Below are positions 48,663-56,551 of a stretch of DNA of 64,000 bases, piece by piece; positions within the stretch are counted from its first letter, which is position 1, and every line of letters starts with the position of its first letter. A program made the translations under genes and the position numbers. The stretch is from NCBI GenBank assembly GCA_900637675.1, contig LR134389.1, positions 620,001 through 684,000 of the forward strand. The letters run 5' to 3'. The DNA comes from Streptococcus equi subsp. equi (GTDB taxonomy: Bacteria; Bacillota; Bacilli; Lactobacillales; Streptococcaceae). The notes beneath the pieces are model-generated. The model was not told the origin of the DNA and did not search any database. It was given only the letters and a program-made list of their open reading frames with translations.

Positions 48663-49178
48663 ATGACATTGAGTTATGAAGACAAGGTTCAAATCTATGA
48701 GCTACGGCACATTGGAAAGTCCATTAAATGCTTATCAGAAAAGTTTAGTATTGCAGAATCTGACCTCAAATACATGATTCGCCTGATTGACAGGTATGGG
48801 TTAGCCATTGTCCAAAAAGGTAAGAATAGTTATTATTCTCCAGAACTGAAGCAAGAGATAATAGATAAAGTTCTGATTGATGGTCAATCTCAAAAACAGA
48901 CGTCCTTAGACTATGCTTTACCAAATTCTAGTATGCTTTCAAGGTGGATAGCGCAATACAAGAAAAACGGCTATACTATTCTTGAGAAAAGAAGAGGGAG
49001 GCCACCAAAGATGGGACGTCAACCAAAGAAGACTTTAGAACAAATGACAGAGTTGGAGCGACTCCAAAAAGAATTAGACTACCTTAGAGCGGAGAATGCT
49101 GTGCTAAAAAAGCTGAGAGAATACCGGTTGAGGGACGAAGCAAAGCTCAAAGAGCAACAGAAATCATCCAAGAATTAA
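48663..49178 (+). CDS. IS3-family transposase OrfA, copy C
   Basis: 171 residues, the same as in copies A and B. The slippery heptamer A-AAA-AAG is at 49106-49112 in the correct phase (CTA AAA AAG), and the -1 frame stays open from there into orfB. It is intact. Confidence 0.92.
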   Translation: MTLSYEDKVQIYELRHIGKSIKCLSEKFSIAESDLKYMIRLIDRYGLAIVQKGKNSYYSPELKQEIIDKVLIDGQSQKQTSLDYALPNSSMLSRWIAQYKKNGYTILEKRRGRPPKMGRQPKKTLEQMTELERLQKELDYLRAENAVLKKLREYRLRDEAKLKEQQKSSKN

Positions 49179-49201
49179 TCGGTCAATTTTCTCTAGCAAC
49201 T

Positions 49202-50005
49202 TTGCTTGAAATCCTTGATTTATCGCGGTCAACCTATTATTATCAAGTCAAGCAACTAGCTCAAGAAGATAAGGACATGGACTTAAAGGAGCTCATTCAA
49301 GGCATCTATGATGAACATCATGGCAATTATGGCTATCGTCGCATTCATCTGGAACTAAGAAATCGTGGTTTTATCGTCAATCACAAAAAAGTACAACGTT
49401 TGATGACTGTCATGGGCTTAAAAGCTCGTATCCGTCGTAAGCGCAAGTATTCTTCTTACAAAGGTGAGGTTGGCAAAAAGGCTGATAATCTGATTAAACG
49501 TCAGTTTGAAGGTTCTAAGCCCTACGAGAAGTGCTATACCGATGTGACGGAATTTACCTTACCTGAGGGGAAACTCTATCTATCGCCTGTTCTTGACGGC
49601 TATAACAGTGAGATTATTGATTTCACCCTGTCTCGATCGCCTGACTTGAAGCAAGTACAAACCATGCTTGAGAAGGCTTTTCCAGCGGATTCGTACAATG
49701 GAACGACTCTCCACAGCGATCAAGGCTGGCAATATCAACATCAGTCTTATCATCACTTTTTGGAGACTAAAGGCATTCGTCCATCCATGTCTCGCAAGGG
49801 AAATAGTCCAGATAATGGGATGATGGAGTCCTTCTTTGGTATTCTCAAATCTGAGATGTTTTACGGCCTTGAGACAACTTATCAATCCCTTAATGAGCTT
49901 GAACAAGCTATTACAGATTACATTTTTTACTACAACAACAAACGCATTAAAGCAAAGCTAAAAGGACTTAGCCCTGTGCAATACAGAACTAAATCCTTTC
50001 ACTAA
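49202..50005 (+). CDS. IS3-family transposase OrfB, copy C
   Basis: The DDE integrase domain (CYTDVTEF, LHSDQGWQY, GMMESFFG). The frame is open from the slippery site at 49106, reading [19 protein letters not shown], so the active protein is expected to be the OrfAB fusion. It differs from the other copies by Thr for Ile next to the second catalytic Asp. Confidence 0.9.
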   Translation: MLEILDLSRSTYYYQVKQLAQEDKDMDLKELIQGIYDEHHGNYGYRRIHLELRNRGFIVNHKKVQRLMTVMGLKARIRRKRKYSSYKGEVGKKADNLIKRQFEGSKPYEKCYTDVTEFTLPEGKLYLSPVLDGYNSEIIDFTLSRSPDLKQVQTMLEKAFPADSYNGTTLHSDQGWQYQHQSYHHFLETKGIRPSMSRKGNSPDNGMMESFFGILKSEMFYGLETTYQSLNELEQAITDYIFYYNNKRIKAKLKGLSPVQYRTKSFH

Positions 50006-50473
50006 TATGTCGTGTCCAACTTTTGGGGGTCAGTACATATATGATTCATGAGGATTTATTTGGTAAGGTCAGCTATCTAGTAAAGACCTGTTCCTTAGAT
50101 GATGATTTGTTGGCCTTTTTGCGGCTGCCTTACCAAAGAAAAGGCCTGTCAGCCTATCAGCTCCAGATGGATAAGCACTTGCTGAGAAGGATTCAAAAAG
50201 CCTTACTAGCAAAAGATAGCAAATGGTTGAAAAAGCAAGAAGAGGCTTATCTAGCTGGGGATAACCTGCTTGATAGGCCCCTAGAGGCTTATTATCCACA
50301 GGTTAAGCCGATTGCTTGCTCAGCTGGCTTTTGCCAGATTCATGAGGATTTGAGCCACTATTACGATTGCTTTGAAAAATATTACGCAAAAGCAGCAAAT
50401 AAAGAGGTGCAAAAGCTTTTTTCACCAGCATATTATGTTAAAATGATTAGTAATAGAAACTTAGGAGGTCCGT

Positions 50474-52276
50474 ATGACAGATAATCGTAGTCATCTAGAG
50501 GAAAAGTACACTTGGGATTTAAGCACTATTTTTGCAACAGACGCAGCTTGGGAGACAGAGGCAGATAGTCTGCTGGCAGCAATTGAGGCTGCAAGGCAGC
50601 AGGCTGGGCATTTGTTGGATTCAAGCAGCAGTCTCTTAGATATCACAGAGCTGCATTTGGAGCTGGCTCGTCGTGTTGAAAAGGTTTATGTTTATGCTAG
50701 CATGAAAAATGATCAGGATACGACAGTTGCCAAGTATCAAGAATATCAAGCTAAGGCCTCTGGTATTTATGCTAAATTTAGTGAAGCCTTTTCATTCTAT
50801 GAGCCAGAATTTATGGCCTTAAGTCAGGAAGCCTACCAAGCCTTCTTAGCTGAGACACCGGAGCTAACAGTCTATGACCATTTCTTTGATAAATTGTTCA
50901 AGACGCGTGAGCATGTCCTTAGTCAGGCTGAGGAGGAGCTATTAGCAGGGGCACAAGAAATCTTTAATGGTGCTGAGGAGACCTTTAGTATCCTAGATAA
51001 TGCCGACATTGCTTTTCCTATTGTGACAAATGATAAGGGAGAAGAGGTTGAGCTAACACATGGTAATTTCATTAGCTTGATGGAATCGAAAGACCGCAAG
51101 GTGCGTAGGGCTGCCTATGAAGCCATGTATAGTACTTATGAGCAATTCCAGCACACCTATGCTAAAACCCTGCAAACCAATGTAAAGGTGCAAAATTATA
51201 AGGCACGTGTTCACAAATATGCTTCAGCCCGTCAGGCAGCGATGTCAGCCAACTTTATCCCAGAGGCTGTTTACGATACCCTACTAGAAAACGTTAATAA
51301 GCATTTGCCGCTGCTTCATCGTTATTTGAAGCTACGTCAAGAGGTGCTTGGTTTAGATGATCTAAAGATGTATGATGTTTATACTCCTTTATCTGAGACA
51401 GATCTTGCTATCGGCTATGATGAGGCCTTGGAAAAAGCAGAGAAGGTTTTGGCTGTTTTTGGCCAGGATTATTCAGAGCGTGTGCATCGTGCCTTTACAG
51501 AGCGTTGGATTGATGTGCATGTCAATAAGGGCAAACGCTCAGGAGCTTACTCTGGTGGTTCCTATGATACCAATGCCTTTATGCTCTTAAATTGGCAGGA
51601 CACGCTTGATAACCTCTATACGCTAGTGCATGAGACAGGCCATAGCCTGCACTCAACCTTTACGCGTGAAACACAGCCTTACGTGTATGGAGATTACAGC
51701 ATTTTCTTAGCTGAGATTGCTTCAACCACTAATGAAAATATCATGACTGAGGCCTTGTTACATGAGGTGCAGGATGATAAGGAGCGCTTTGCTATTTTGA
51801 ATCATTACCTAGATGGTTTTCGTGGAACGGTTTTTCGTCAAACACAGTTTGCTGAGTTTGAGCACGCTATTCATCAGGCGGATCAAAATGGCGAGGTGTT
51901 AACAAGTGAATACCTCAATAATCTCTATGCTGATTTAAACGAAAAATATTATGGCTTAAAAAAAGAGGACAACCATTTTATCCAGTATGAGTGGGCTCGC
52001 ATTCCGCATTTCTATTACAACTACTATGTCTATCAATATGCAACAGGCTTTGCTGCAGCCAGCTACTTGGCTGATAAGATCGTGCATGGTACTCAAGAGG
52101 ATATTGATCACTACTTGACCTATCTGAAGTCTGGAAATTCAGATTATCCGCTTGAGGTGATTGCCAAGGCTGGTGTTGATATGGCTAAGGGTGATTACCT
52201 AGAAGCAGCCTTTAGGGTCTTTGAAGAGCGTTTGACAGAGCTAGAGGACTTAGTGGCAAGAGGGGCACATCTCTAA
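50474..52276 (+). CDS. pepF: Oligoendopeptidase F (M3 metallopeptidase)
   Basis: The 600-residue cytosolic zinc peptidase hydrolyses oligopeptides. The HEXXH site is HETGH ([13 protein letters not shown] near residue 386), with the third ligand region [12 protein letters not shown] near 412 and the substrate-binding tyrosine region [16 protein letters not shown] near 515. RBS GGAGG is inside the end of coiA, so it was originally coupled to coiA; the IS insertion may change its expression. No other promoter was noticed close by. Confidence 0.95.
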   Translation: MTDNRSHLEEKYTWDLSTIFATDAAWETEADSLLAAIEAARQQAGHLLDSSSSLLDITELHLELARRVEKVYVYASMKNDQDTTVAKYQEYQAKASGIYAKFSEAFSFYEPEFMALSQEAYQAFLAETPELTVYDHFFDKLFKTREHVLSQAEEELLAGAQEIFNGAEETFSILDNADIAFPIVTNDKGEEVELTHGNFISLMESKDRKVRRAAYEAMYSTYEQFQHTYAKTLQTNVKVQNYKARVHKYASARQAAMSANFIPEAVYDTLLENVNKHLPLLHRYLKLRQEVLGLDDLKMYDVYTPLSETDLAIGYDEALEKAEKVLAVFGQDYSERVHRAFTERWIDVHVNKGKRSGAYSGGSYDTNAFMLLNWQDTLDNLYTLVHETGHSLHSTFTRETQPYVYGDYSIFLAEIASTTNENIMTEALLHEVQDDKERFAILNHYLDGFRGTVFRQTQFAEFEHAIHQADQNGEVLTSEYLNNLYADLNEKYYGLKKEDNHFIQYEWARIPHFYYNYYVYQYATGFAAASYLADKIVHGTQEDIDHYLTYLKSGNSDYPLEVIAKAGVDMAKGDYLEAAFRVFEERLTELEDLVARGAHL

Positions 52277-52474
52277 TAGTTGCCATCTCCTCTTAGGTTT
52301 TGAGCTATTGGTAAATAGCAGCAGTCAGTGTCTATCAGCCTAGCTTAAAGGCCTGTGGGCAGCCTCTAGACGTAGTATTACATCAACAGTTCTAGGGGCA
52401 GCTCTTTTTCGTTGGCATGATGAATGCTTGAGAAATGCCCAGTTGATTTTTAGCATAATAAAAAGGAGCCAGGC

Positions 52475-53032
52475 ATGAAAGAGATTAGAACAATTGCTTT
52501 AGCTGATCAAGCAGCCTTTAAGCGCTTTCAGGATATACTGTTAGCTGAAAAAGCTTCAGGTAATACCTTTGTTGAGACCAAAAAAGTAGAGGACTTTGCA
52601 GCCTTTGTTGAGCAATCTAGACGGTTTGAGGTCCAAACTGATCATCCTGACTGGTCCACTAGCACTAATTATTACTATTTTTTAGATGGTCAGCTAGTGG
52701 CTAGAATAGGCTGTCGCTGGCAGTTGGAAAAAGGAGACTTAGCAACAATTGGCGGACATATTGGCTATGTGACAAGGACAGATTATCGCGGGCGTGGAAT
52801 TATGACAGACTTGCTGGCCTTTGCATTACAGCAATATCAAGAGCGTGGGATCAAGCGTGTCTTAATAACAGCTAATAAAGATAATATAGCCAGTCGAAAA
52901 ACCATTGAAAAGGCTGGTGGTATTTTAGAGGATATTGTTCAGGTGGCAGATGATTACCCTACTACAAGCTTAGCAGGGCAGGCTATTGCTCGTTATTGGA
53001 TTGATTTAAGAGGTAAGGATTGTGACAGTTAA
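52475..53032 (+). CDS. GNAT family N-acetyltransferase
   Basis: The 185-residue protein has the acetyl-CoA binding motif A in GHIGYVTRTDYRGRGIMTDLLAFALQQY (residues 97-125) and motif B ITANKDNIASRKTIEKAGG near 137-155. The substrate is unknown. RBS AAAGGAG precedes it, and it overlaps the next HAD gene by 11 bp. Confidence 0.88.
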   Translation: MKEIRTIALADQAAFKRFQDILLAEKASGNTFVETKKVEDFAAFVEQSRRFEVQTDHPDWSTSTNYYYFLDGQLVARIGCRWQLEKGDLATIGGHIGYVTRTDYRGRGIMTDLLAFALQQYQERGIKRVLITANKDNIASRKTIEKAGGILEDIVQVADDYPTTSLAGQAIARYWIDLRGKDCDS

Positions 53033-53654
53033 TCTCATTTGGGACTTTGATGGAACTCTAGTCCAATCCTCTGAGGCTATTCGTCAGGCGCTAGGTTTAT
53101 TGTATCAGACCTATCAGCTGCCCTTTGATGAGGCTTGGGTTATGGATACGATTATTCAAGAATCCATCGGACAGCTTTTGAAGAGGTTAGCAGAGGCACA
53201 TCAGCTGGATTTTTCAGAATTGCTGGCCTTCTTTACCCGAGAGCAGGAAGCGCGTGATCACCTAATAGCACTAATGCCTACAGCCAAGGAAACATTAGCC
53301 TTAACCTCTCAGCAGGGGGTTAAGCCTTTTATTGTGACTCATAAAGGACGAACCACTCAGGCTGTTTTGCAGCGTCTGGGGATTGCTGATTACTTTACAG
53401 AGGTGATTACAGCAGATTGTGGCTTTAAGCGTAAGCCGGACCCTGAAGCGCTTCTTTTTCTCATTCATCATTATCAGATGGATAAGTCGCAGACCTACTA
53501 TATTGGTGATAGGCCCTTAGACCTTGCTGCAGCAAGGGCAGCTGGGATTAGCTCTATCAACCTATTGCTGCCAGATAGTGATGATAATCATCATATTAGT
53601 CAGCTGTCAGATATTGTTGAGCTTTTTTCTGGTAAAAATAGCTCTAGTAATTAA
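53022..53654 (+). CDS. HAD-superfamily phosphatase, phosphoglycolate-phosphatase-like
   Basis: The 210-residue HAD hydrolase has motif I LIWDFDGTLVQSSEAI at the N-terminus, motif II FIVTHKGR near 104, and motif III/IV KRKPDPEALLFL and YYIGDRPLDLAAARAAG near 138-170. A GTG start inside the end of the GNAT gene fits the overlap. The natural substrate is not evident. Confidence 0.88.
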   Translation: MTVNLIWDFDGTLVQSSEAIRQALGLLYQTYQLPFDEAWVMDTIIQESIGQLLKRLAEAHQLDFSELLAFFTREQEARDHLIALMPTAKETLALTSQQGVKPFIVTHKGRTTQAVLQRLGIADYFTEVITADCGFKRKPDPEALLFLIHHYQMDKSQTYYIGDRPLDLAAARAAGISSINLLLPDSDDNHHISQLSDIVELFSGKNSSSN

Positions 53655-53703
53655 TAGTCTTGCTCTTGACCTGACTGAGATATAGCATAAGAGGAGGTAG
53701 ATG

Positions 53704-54342
53704 ATGAAAACAAGCCTTATTTTTGATATGGACGGTGTGATTGTTGACTCAGAATATATCTTTTTGTCAACCAAGACACAAATGCTATTGGACCGAGGCA
53801 TAGATACCAATGAAGCGTATCAGTACCAGTTTATGGGAACCACCTTTGACGATATGTGGACAACTATGAAAAAGGAGTGTCAGCTAGAGGATTCTGTTGA
53901 AGCCCTCATCGCTGAGATGAATCATCGTCGTCAAGCAATGCTTGAGCGTGACGGTGTCAAGGCCATAGCAGGTGCTGCTCAATTAATCAAGCACCTGCAT
54001 GCGAAGGGCTATCGCTTGGCAGTAGCTTCCTCATCGCCTAAGGCAGATATTATTAGAAATCTCACTGCACTAGGTCTTTTGGACTGCTTTGAGGTGTTAG
54101 TTAGTGGTGAAGAGGTTGCTCGCTCAAAGCCAGCGCCAGATATTTTTCTTAAGGCTGCTGAATGGTTAAGCGTTGATCCCAAGACCTGCCTTGTCATTGA
54201 GGATAGTAAGCATGGTAGTCAGGCTGCTAAGGCTGCTCAGATGACCTGTATCGGCTTTGCCAATCCTGATTATCCCTTACAGGACTTGTCTGCTTGTGAT
54301 AGCATTGTCAAGCAGCTTAAGGCTGTCTGTGAGCTCCTTTGA
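53704..54342 (+). CDS. HAD-superfamily hydrolase, beta-phosphoglucomutase-like
   Basis: The 212-residue protein has SLIFDMDGVIVDSEYIF (motif I with DxD), VASSSPKADI (motif II near 109), SKPAPDIFLKAAEWL (motif III near 142) and VIEDSKHGSQAAKAA (motif IV near 163). DMDGVIVDSE resembles the beta-phosphoglucomutase group, though a phosphatase role is equally possible. The ATG at 53704 sits 6 nt from GGAGG; the ATG at 53701 is too close. Confidence 0.88.
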   Translation: MKTSLIFDMDGVIVDSEYIFLSTKTQMLLDRGIDTNEAYQYQFMGTTFDDMWTTMKKECQLEDSVEALIAEMNHRRQAMLERDGVKAIAGAAQLIKHLHAKGYRLAVASSSPKADIIRNLTALGLLDCFEVLVSGEEVARSKPAPDIFLKAAEWLSVDPKTCLVIEDSKHGSQAAKAAQMTCIGFANPDYPLQDLSACDSIVKQLKAVCELL

Positions 54343-54424
54343 TAGATACTACTCAGATCGTCAAAGGTGAATAGGCTAGTGAAAGCCCTAGCATTACCTA
54401 GAGTTTTTTTATATAATGGATAGC

Positions 54425-55132
54425 ATGGTTAAATCATATAGTAAAAATGCAAATCATAATATGCGCCGCTCTATTGTCAAAGAAGACATTGTTCACTACA
54501 TGCGAACGCAGCTAAAGCAAAACGAAGGCTTTTTAGCAGAGCTTGAGGCCTTTGCCAGACAAGAAAATATTCCCATTATCCAGCATGAGGTTGTTGCTTA
54601 TTTCAGGCTTTTATTGCAAAGCTTGCAGCCCAAAAGGATTTTAGAAATTGGCACAGCTATTGGCTTTTCTGCCTTGCTAATGGCAGAAAATGCTCCTGAG
54701 GCAGAGATTATAACGATTGATCGCAATGCTGAGATGATTGGCTTTGCCAAGGAAAATTTTGCAAAATACGATAGCCGCAAGCAAATTACCCTTCTTGAAG
54801 GAGATGCGGCTGATCTTTTAGCAGGACTTACTGGCGAGTTTGACTTTGTTTTTATGGACTCTGCAAAATCAAAATACATTCAGTTTCTTCCAGAGGTGTT
54901 AAAGCACTTAAAAATAGGTGGAATGGTTGTTTTAGATGATGTGTTTCAGGGGGGTGACATTGCTAAGCCGATCAAGGAGGTTCGGAGAGGACAGCGCACG
55001 ATTTATCGTGGCCTTCAGGACTTATTTGCAGCAACTCTTGATAATCCTGGATTGACAGCCAGCCTGCTGCCGCTTAGTGATGGCTTGCTGATGATTCGTA
55101 AAAATCAAGCAGATATTCGTTTGTTAGATTAA
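54425..55132 (+). CDS. O-methyltransferase family 3 (SAM-dependent)
   Basis: The 235-residue protein has SAM motif I ILEIGTAIGFSALLMAE near residue 76, TIDRNAEMIGFAKENF near 99, FVFMDSAKSKYIQFLP near 139 with metal-binding Asp, and VVLDDVFQGG near 167. The substrate is unknown. TATAAT at 54412-54417 lies just before the start, so the ATG at 54416 falls in the -10 and the transcript from this promoter would be almost leaderless. The gene precedes prsA, a conserved order. Confidence 0.87.
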   Translation: MVKSYSKNANHNMRRSIVKEDIVHYMRTQLKQNEGFLAELEAFARQENIPIIQHEVVAYFRLLLQSLQPKRILEIGTAIGFSALLMAENAPEAEIITIDRNAEMIGFAKENFAKYDSRKQITLLEGDAADLLAGLTGEFDFVFMDSAKSKYIQFLPEVLKHLKIGGMVVLDDVFQGGDIAKPIKEVRRGQRTIYRGLQDLFAATLDNPGLTASLLPLSDGLLMIRKNQADIRLLD

Positions 55133-55150
55133 GTTACGTTTAAGAAATTG

Positions 55151-55159
55151 TGATATAAT
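55151..55159 (+). promoter_or_regulatory. Extended -10 promoter of prsA
   Basis: TGATATAAT (55151-55159) is a consensus extended -10, 35 nt before prsA; no strong -35 is seen. Confidence 0.65.
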
Positions 55160-55194
55160 ATACTGGTTAATGACAAAAAGGAGCACAAAATCAC

Positions 55195-56196
55195 ATGAAA
55201 AAATCAACTAAATTACTTGCTGGTATCGTAACCCTAGCATCAGCAATGACCCTAGCAGCCTGTCAGTCTACAAATGACAATACAAGTGTCATTACGATGA
55301 AGGGCGACACTATCAGTGTTAGTGATTTTTACAATGAAACAAAAAATACAGAGATTTCTCAAAGAGCAATGCTAAACCTTGTGGTTAGTCGTGTTTTTGA
55401 GGACCAATACGGTAAAAAGGTTTCTAAGAAAAGAACGGAAGAAGCTTACAATAAATCAGCTGAGCAATACGGTGCGTCATTCTCTGCAGCCCTTGCGCAG
55501 TCTGGCTTGACAACAGATACCTACAAGCGTCAAATTCGCTCAGCCATGCTGGTTGAATATGCTGTTAAAGAAGCAGCTAAAAAAGAGCTGACAGATGCTG
55601 ATTACAAAAAAGCCTATGAGTCATACACACCAGAAATGACTACTCAGGTCACTACTCTAGACAATGAAGAAACAGCAAAGGCTGTTTTAGGTGAGGTTAA
55701 GGCTGAGGGTGCTGACTTTGCTGCTATTGCTAAGGAAAAGACAACAGCAGCAGACAAGAAGGTAGACTATAAGTTTGACTCAGGAGACACTAAGTTACCA
55801 GCAGATGTGATCAAGGCCGCCTCAGGATTAAAAGAGGGTGATATTTCAGAGGTGGTTTCTGTCTTAGATCCGGCTACTTATCAAAACAAGTTCTATATTG
55901 TTAAGGTAACCAAAAAAGCCGAAAAGGCTTCTGATTGGAAGAAATATAAGAAACGTCTAAAAGAAATTGTCTTGGCTGAAAAGACACAAAACATTGATTT
56001 CCAAAATAAGGTCATTGCAAAGGCCTTAGACAAGGCAAATGTTAAGATCAAAGACCAAGCATTTGCTAATATCTTGGCACAGTATGCCAATACTGATAAA
56101 AAAGCAAGCAAGGCGAACACAAGCAAGTCAGATCAGAAATCATCTTCAGACTCAAGCAAGGATAGTCAATCTTCTAAATCTAAGTCAGAAAAATAG
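55195..56196 (+). CDS. prsA: Foldase lipoprotein PrsA (parvulin-type PPIase)
   Basis: PrsA helps exported proteins fold outside the membrane. The 333-residue protein has a lipoprotein signal with lipobox LAAC (cysteine at residue 23), an N-terminal chaperone domain, a rotamase domain in the middle ([21 protein letters not shown] to [11 protein letters not shown], about 160-235), and a Lys/Ser-rich tail ([18 protein letters not shown]). RBS AAGGAG. In streptococci it supports maturation of secreted toxins, so it may serve the nuclease and ADP-ribosyltransferase of this window. Confidence 0.93.
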   Translation: MKKSTKLLAGIVTLASAMTLAACQSTNDNTSVITMKGDTISVSDFYNETKNTEISQRAMLNLVVSRVFEDQYGKKVSKKRTEEAYNKSAEQYGASFSAALAQSGLTTDTYKRQIRSAMLVEYAVKEAAKKELTDADYKKAYESYTPEMTTQVTTLDNEETAKAVLGEVKAEGADFAAIAKEKTTAADKKVDYKFDSGDTKLPADVIKAASGLKEGDISEVVSVLDPATYQNKFYIVKVTKKAEKASDWKKYKKRLKEIVLAEKTQNIDFQNKVIAKALDKANVKIKDQAFANILAQYANTDKKASKANTSKSDQKSSSDSSKDSQSSKSKSEK

Positions 56197-56203
56197 ATTT
56201 TCA

Positions 56204-56232
56204 TTGACGAATGCTCAAAAAAGCTTTATACT
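56204..56232 (+). promoter_or_regulatory. Promoter of the alaS T-box leader
   Basis: TTGACG (56204-56209) and TATACT (56227-56232) are 17 bp apart, immediately upstream of the T-box leader. Confidence 0.7.
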
Positions 56233-56238
56233 GGTTTA

Positions 56239-56425
56239 GTTAAGAATTGTTTATCAAGGATTTGACCCAGAGAAGTGACGGTTGCTGTGAGTTACGGATA
56301 ATCTGATAGGCATGCTGCTTAATGTGATTTTATCTGATATAAGTAATTAAGAATGACAAGCTCATTGAATAGAGGTGGTACCGCGGTTTTCGCCCTCTGT
56401 GATATGGGCTTGTTTTGTTTTGATG
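56239..56425 (+). ncRNA. T-box riboswitch leader of alaS
   Basis: AGAGGTGGTACCGCGG (56371-56386) contains the conserved T-box sequence that pairs with the uncharged tRNA acceptor end. The competing terminator is ACAAGCTCAT (56356-56365) with ATGGGCTTGT (56404-56413) and an inner AGAGG/CCTCT helix, followed by T-rich sequence. Upstream AGAGAAG and GGTTGCTGTGAG look like stem I elements. A tRNA-Ala-responsive switch fits the downstream gene; I could not fix the specifier codon with certainty. The 5' boundary is estimated from the promoter. Confidence 0.88.
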
Positions 56426-56467
56426 GCTTTTAGCCTAATCCCATAAAAAATCAACGAAAGGAACTGA

Positions 56468-56506
56468 ATGCGAGTAGAGATCGTCTCCCCAGGCTACTTA
56501 TGCTAA
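56468..56506 (+). CDS. Possible 12-residue upstream ORF before alaS
   Basis: AAAGGA at 56457-56462 is well spaced from an ATG at 56468 that opens MRVEIVSPGYLC and stops at TAA 56504. It is in the same frame as alaS and only this one stop separates them. By contrast the alaS ATG at 56552 has no clear RBS. It might couple translation to alaS or be chance. Confidence 0.35.
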   Translation: MRVEIVSPGYLC

Positions 56507-56551
56507 GGACAATCATACCCAGTCTCTCTAATCGCTCTTGGTATCTTAATC

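Larger units (their letters stand above)
48609..50037 (+). mobile_element. IS3-family (IS150-group) insertion sequence, copy C
   Basis: 1429 bp, opposite orientation to copies A and B. Ends are TGAACTGCC... at 48609 and ...GGTCAGTACA at 50037. The target duplication TAT (48606-48608 and 50038-50040) is clear. One substitution relative to copies A and B was noticed at 49707 (C here), changing Ile to Thr in NGTILHSD. Confidence 0.95.
48075..50484 (+). pseudogene. coiA: Competence protein CoiA, interrupted by IS3-family copy C
   Basis: CoiA is a competence-induced protein needed for transformation. The first part (to 48608) has a C2 motif TCPACGAAVRLKKGRIIRPHFAH near residue 27 and the nuclease-like ADLLVNKHLALEIQCSQ near 97. 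The second part resumes at 50041 (MIHEDLFGKVSYLVKTCS) and ends at 50484. Removing the element and one TAT restores the frame LKYMIHEDLF, about 312 residues, a normal CoiA length. The 3' end overlaps pepF by 11 bp. Confidence 0.92.
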
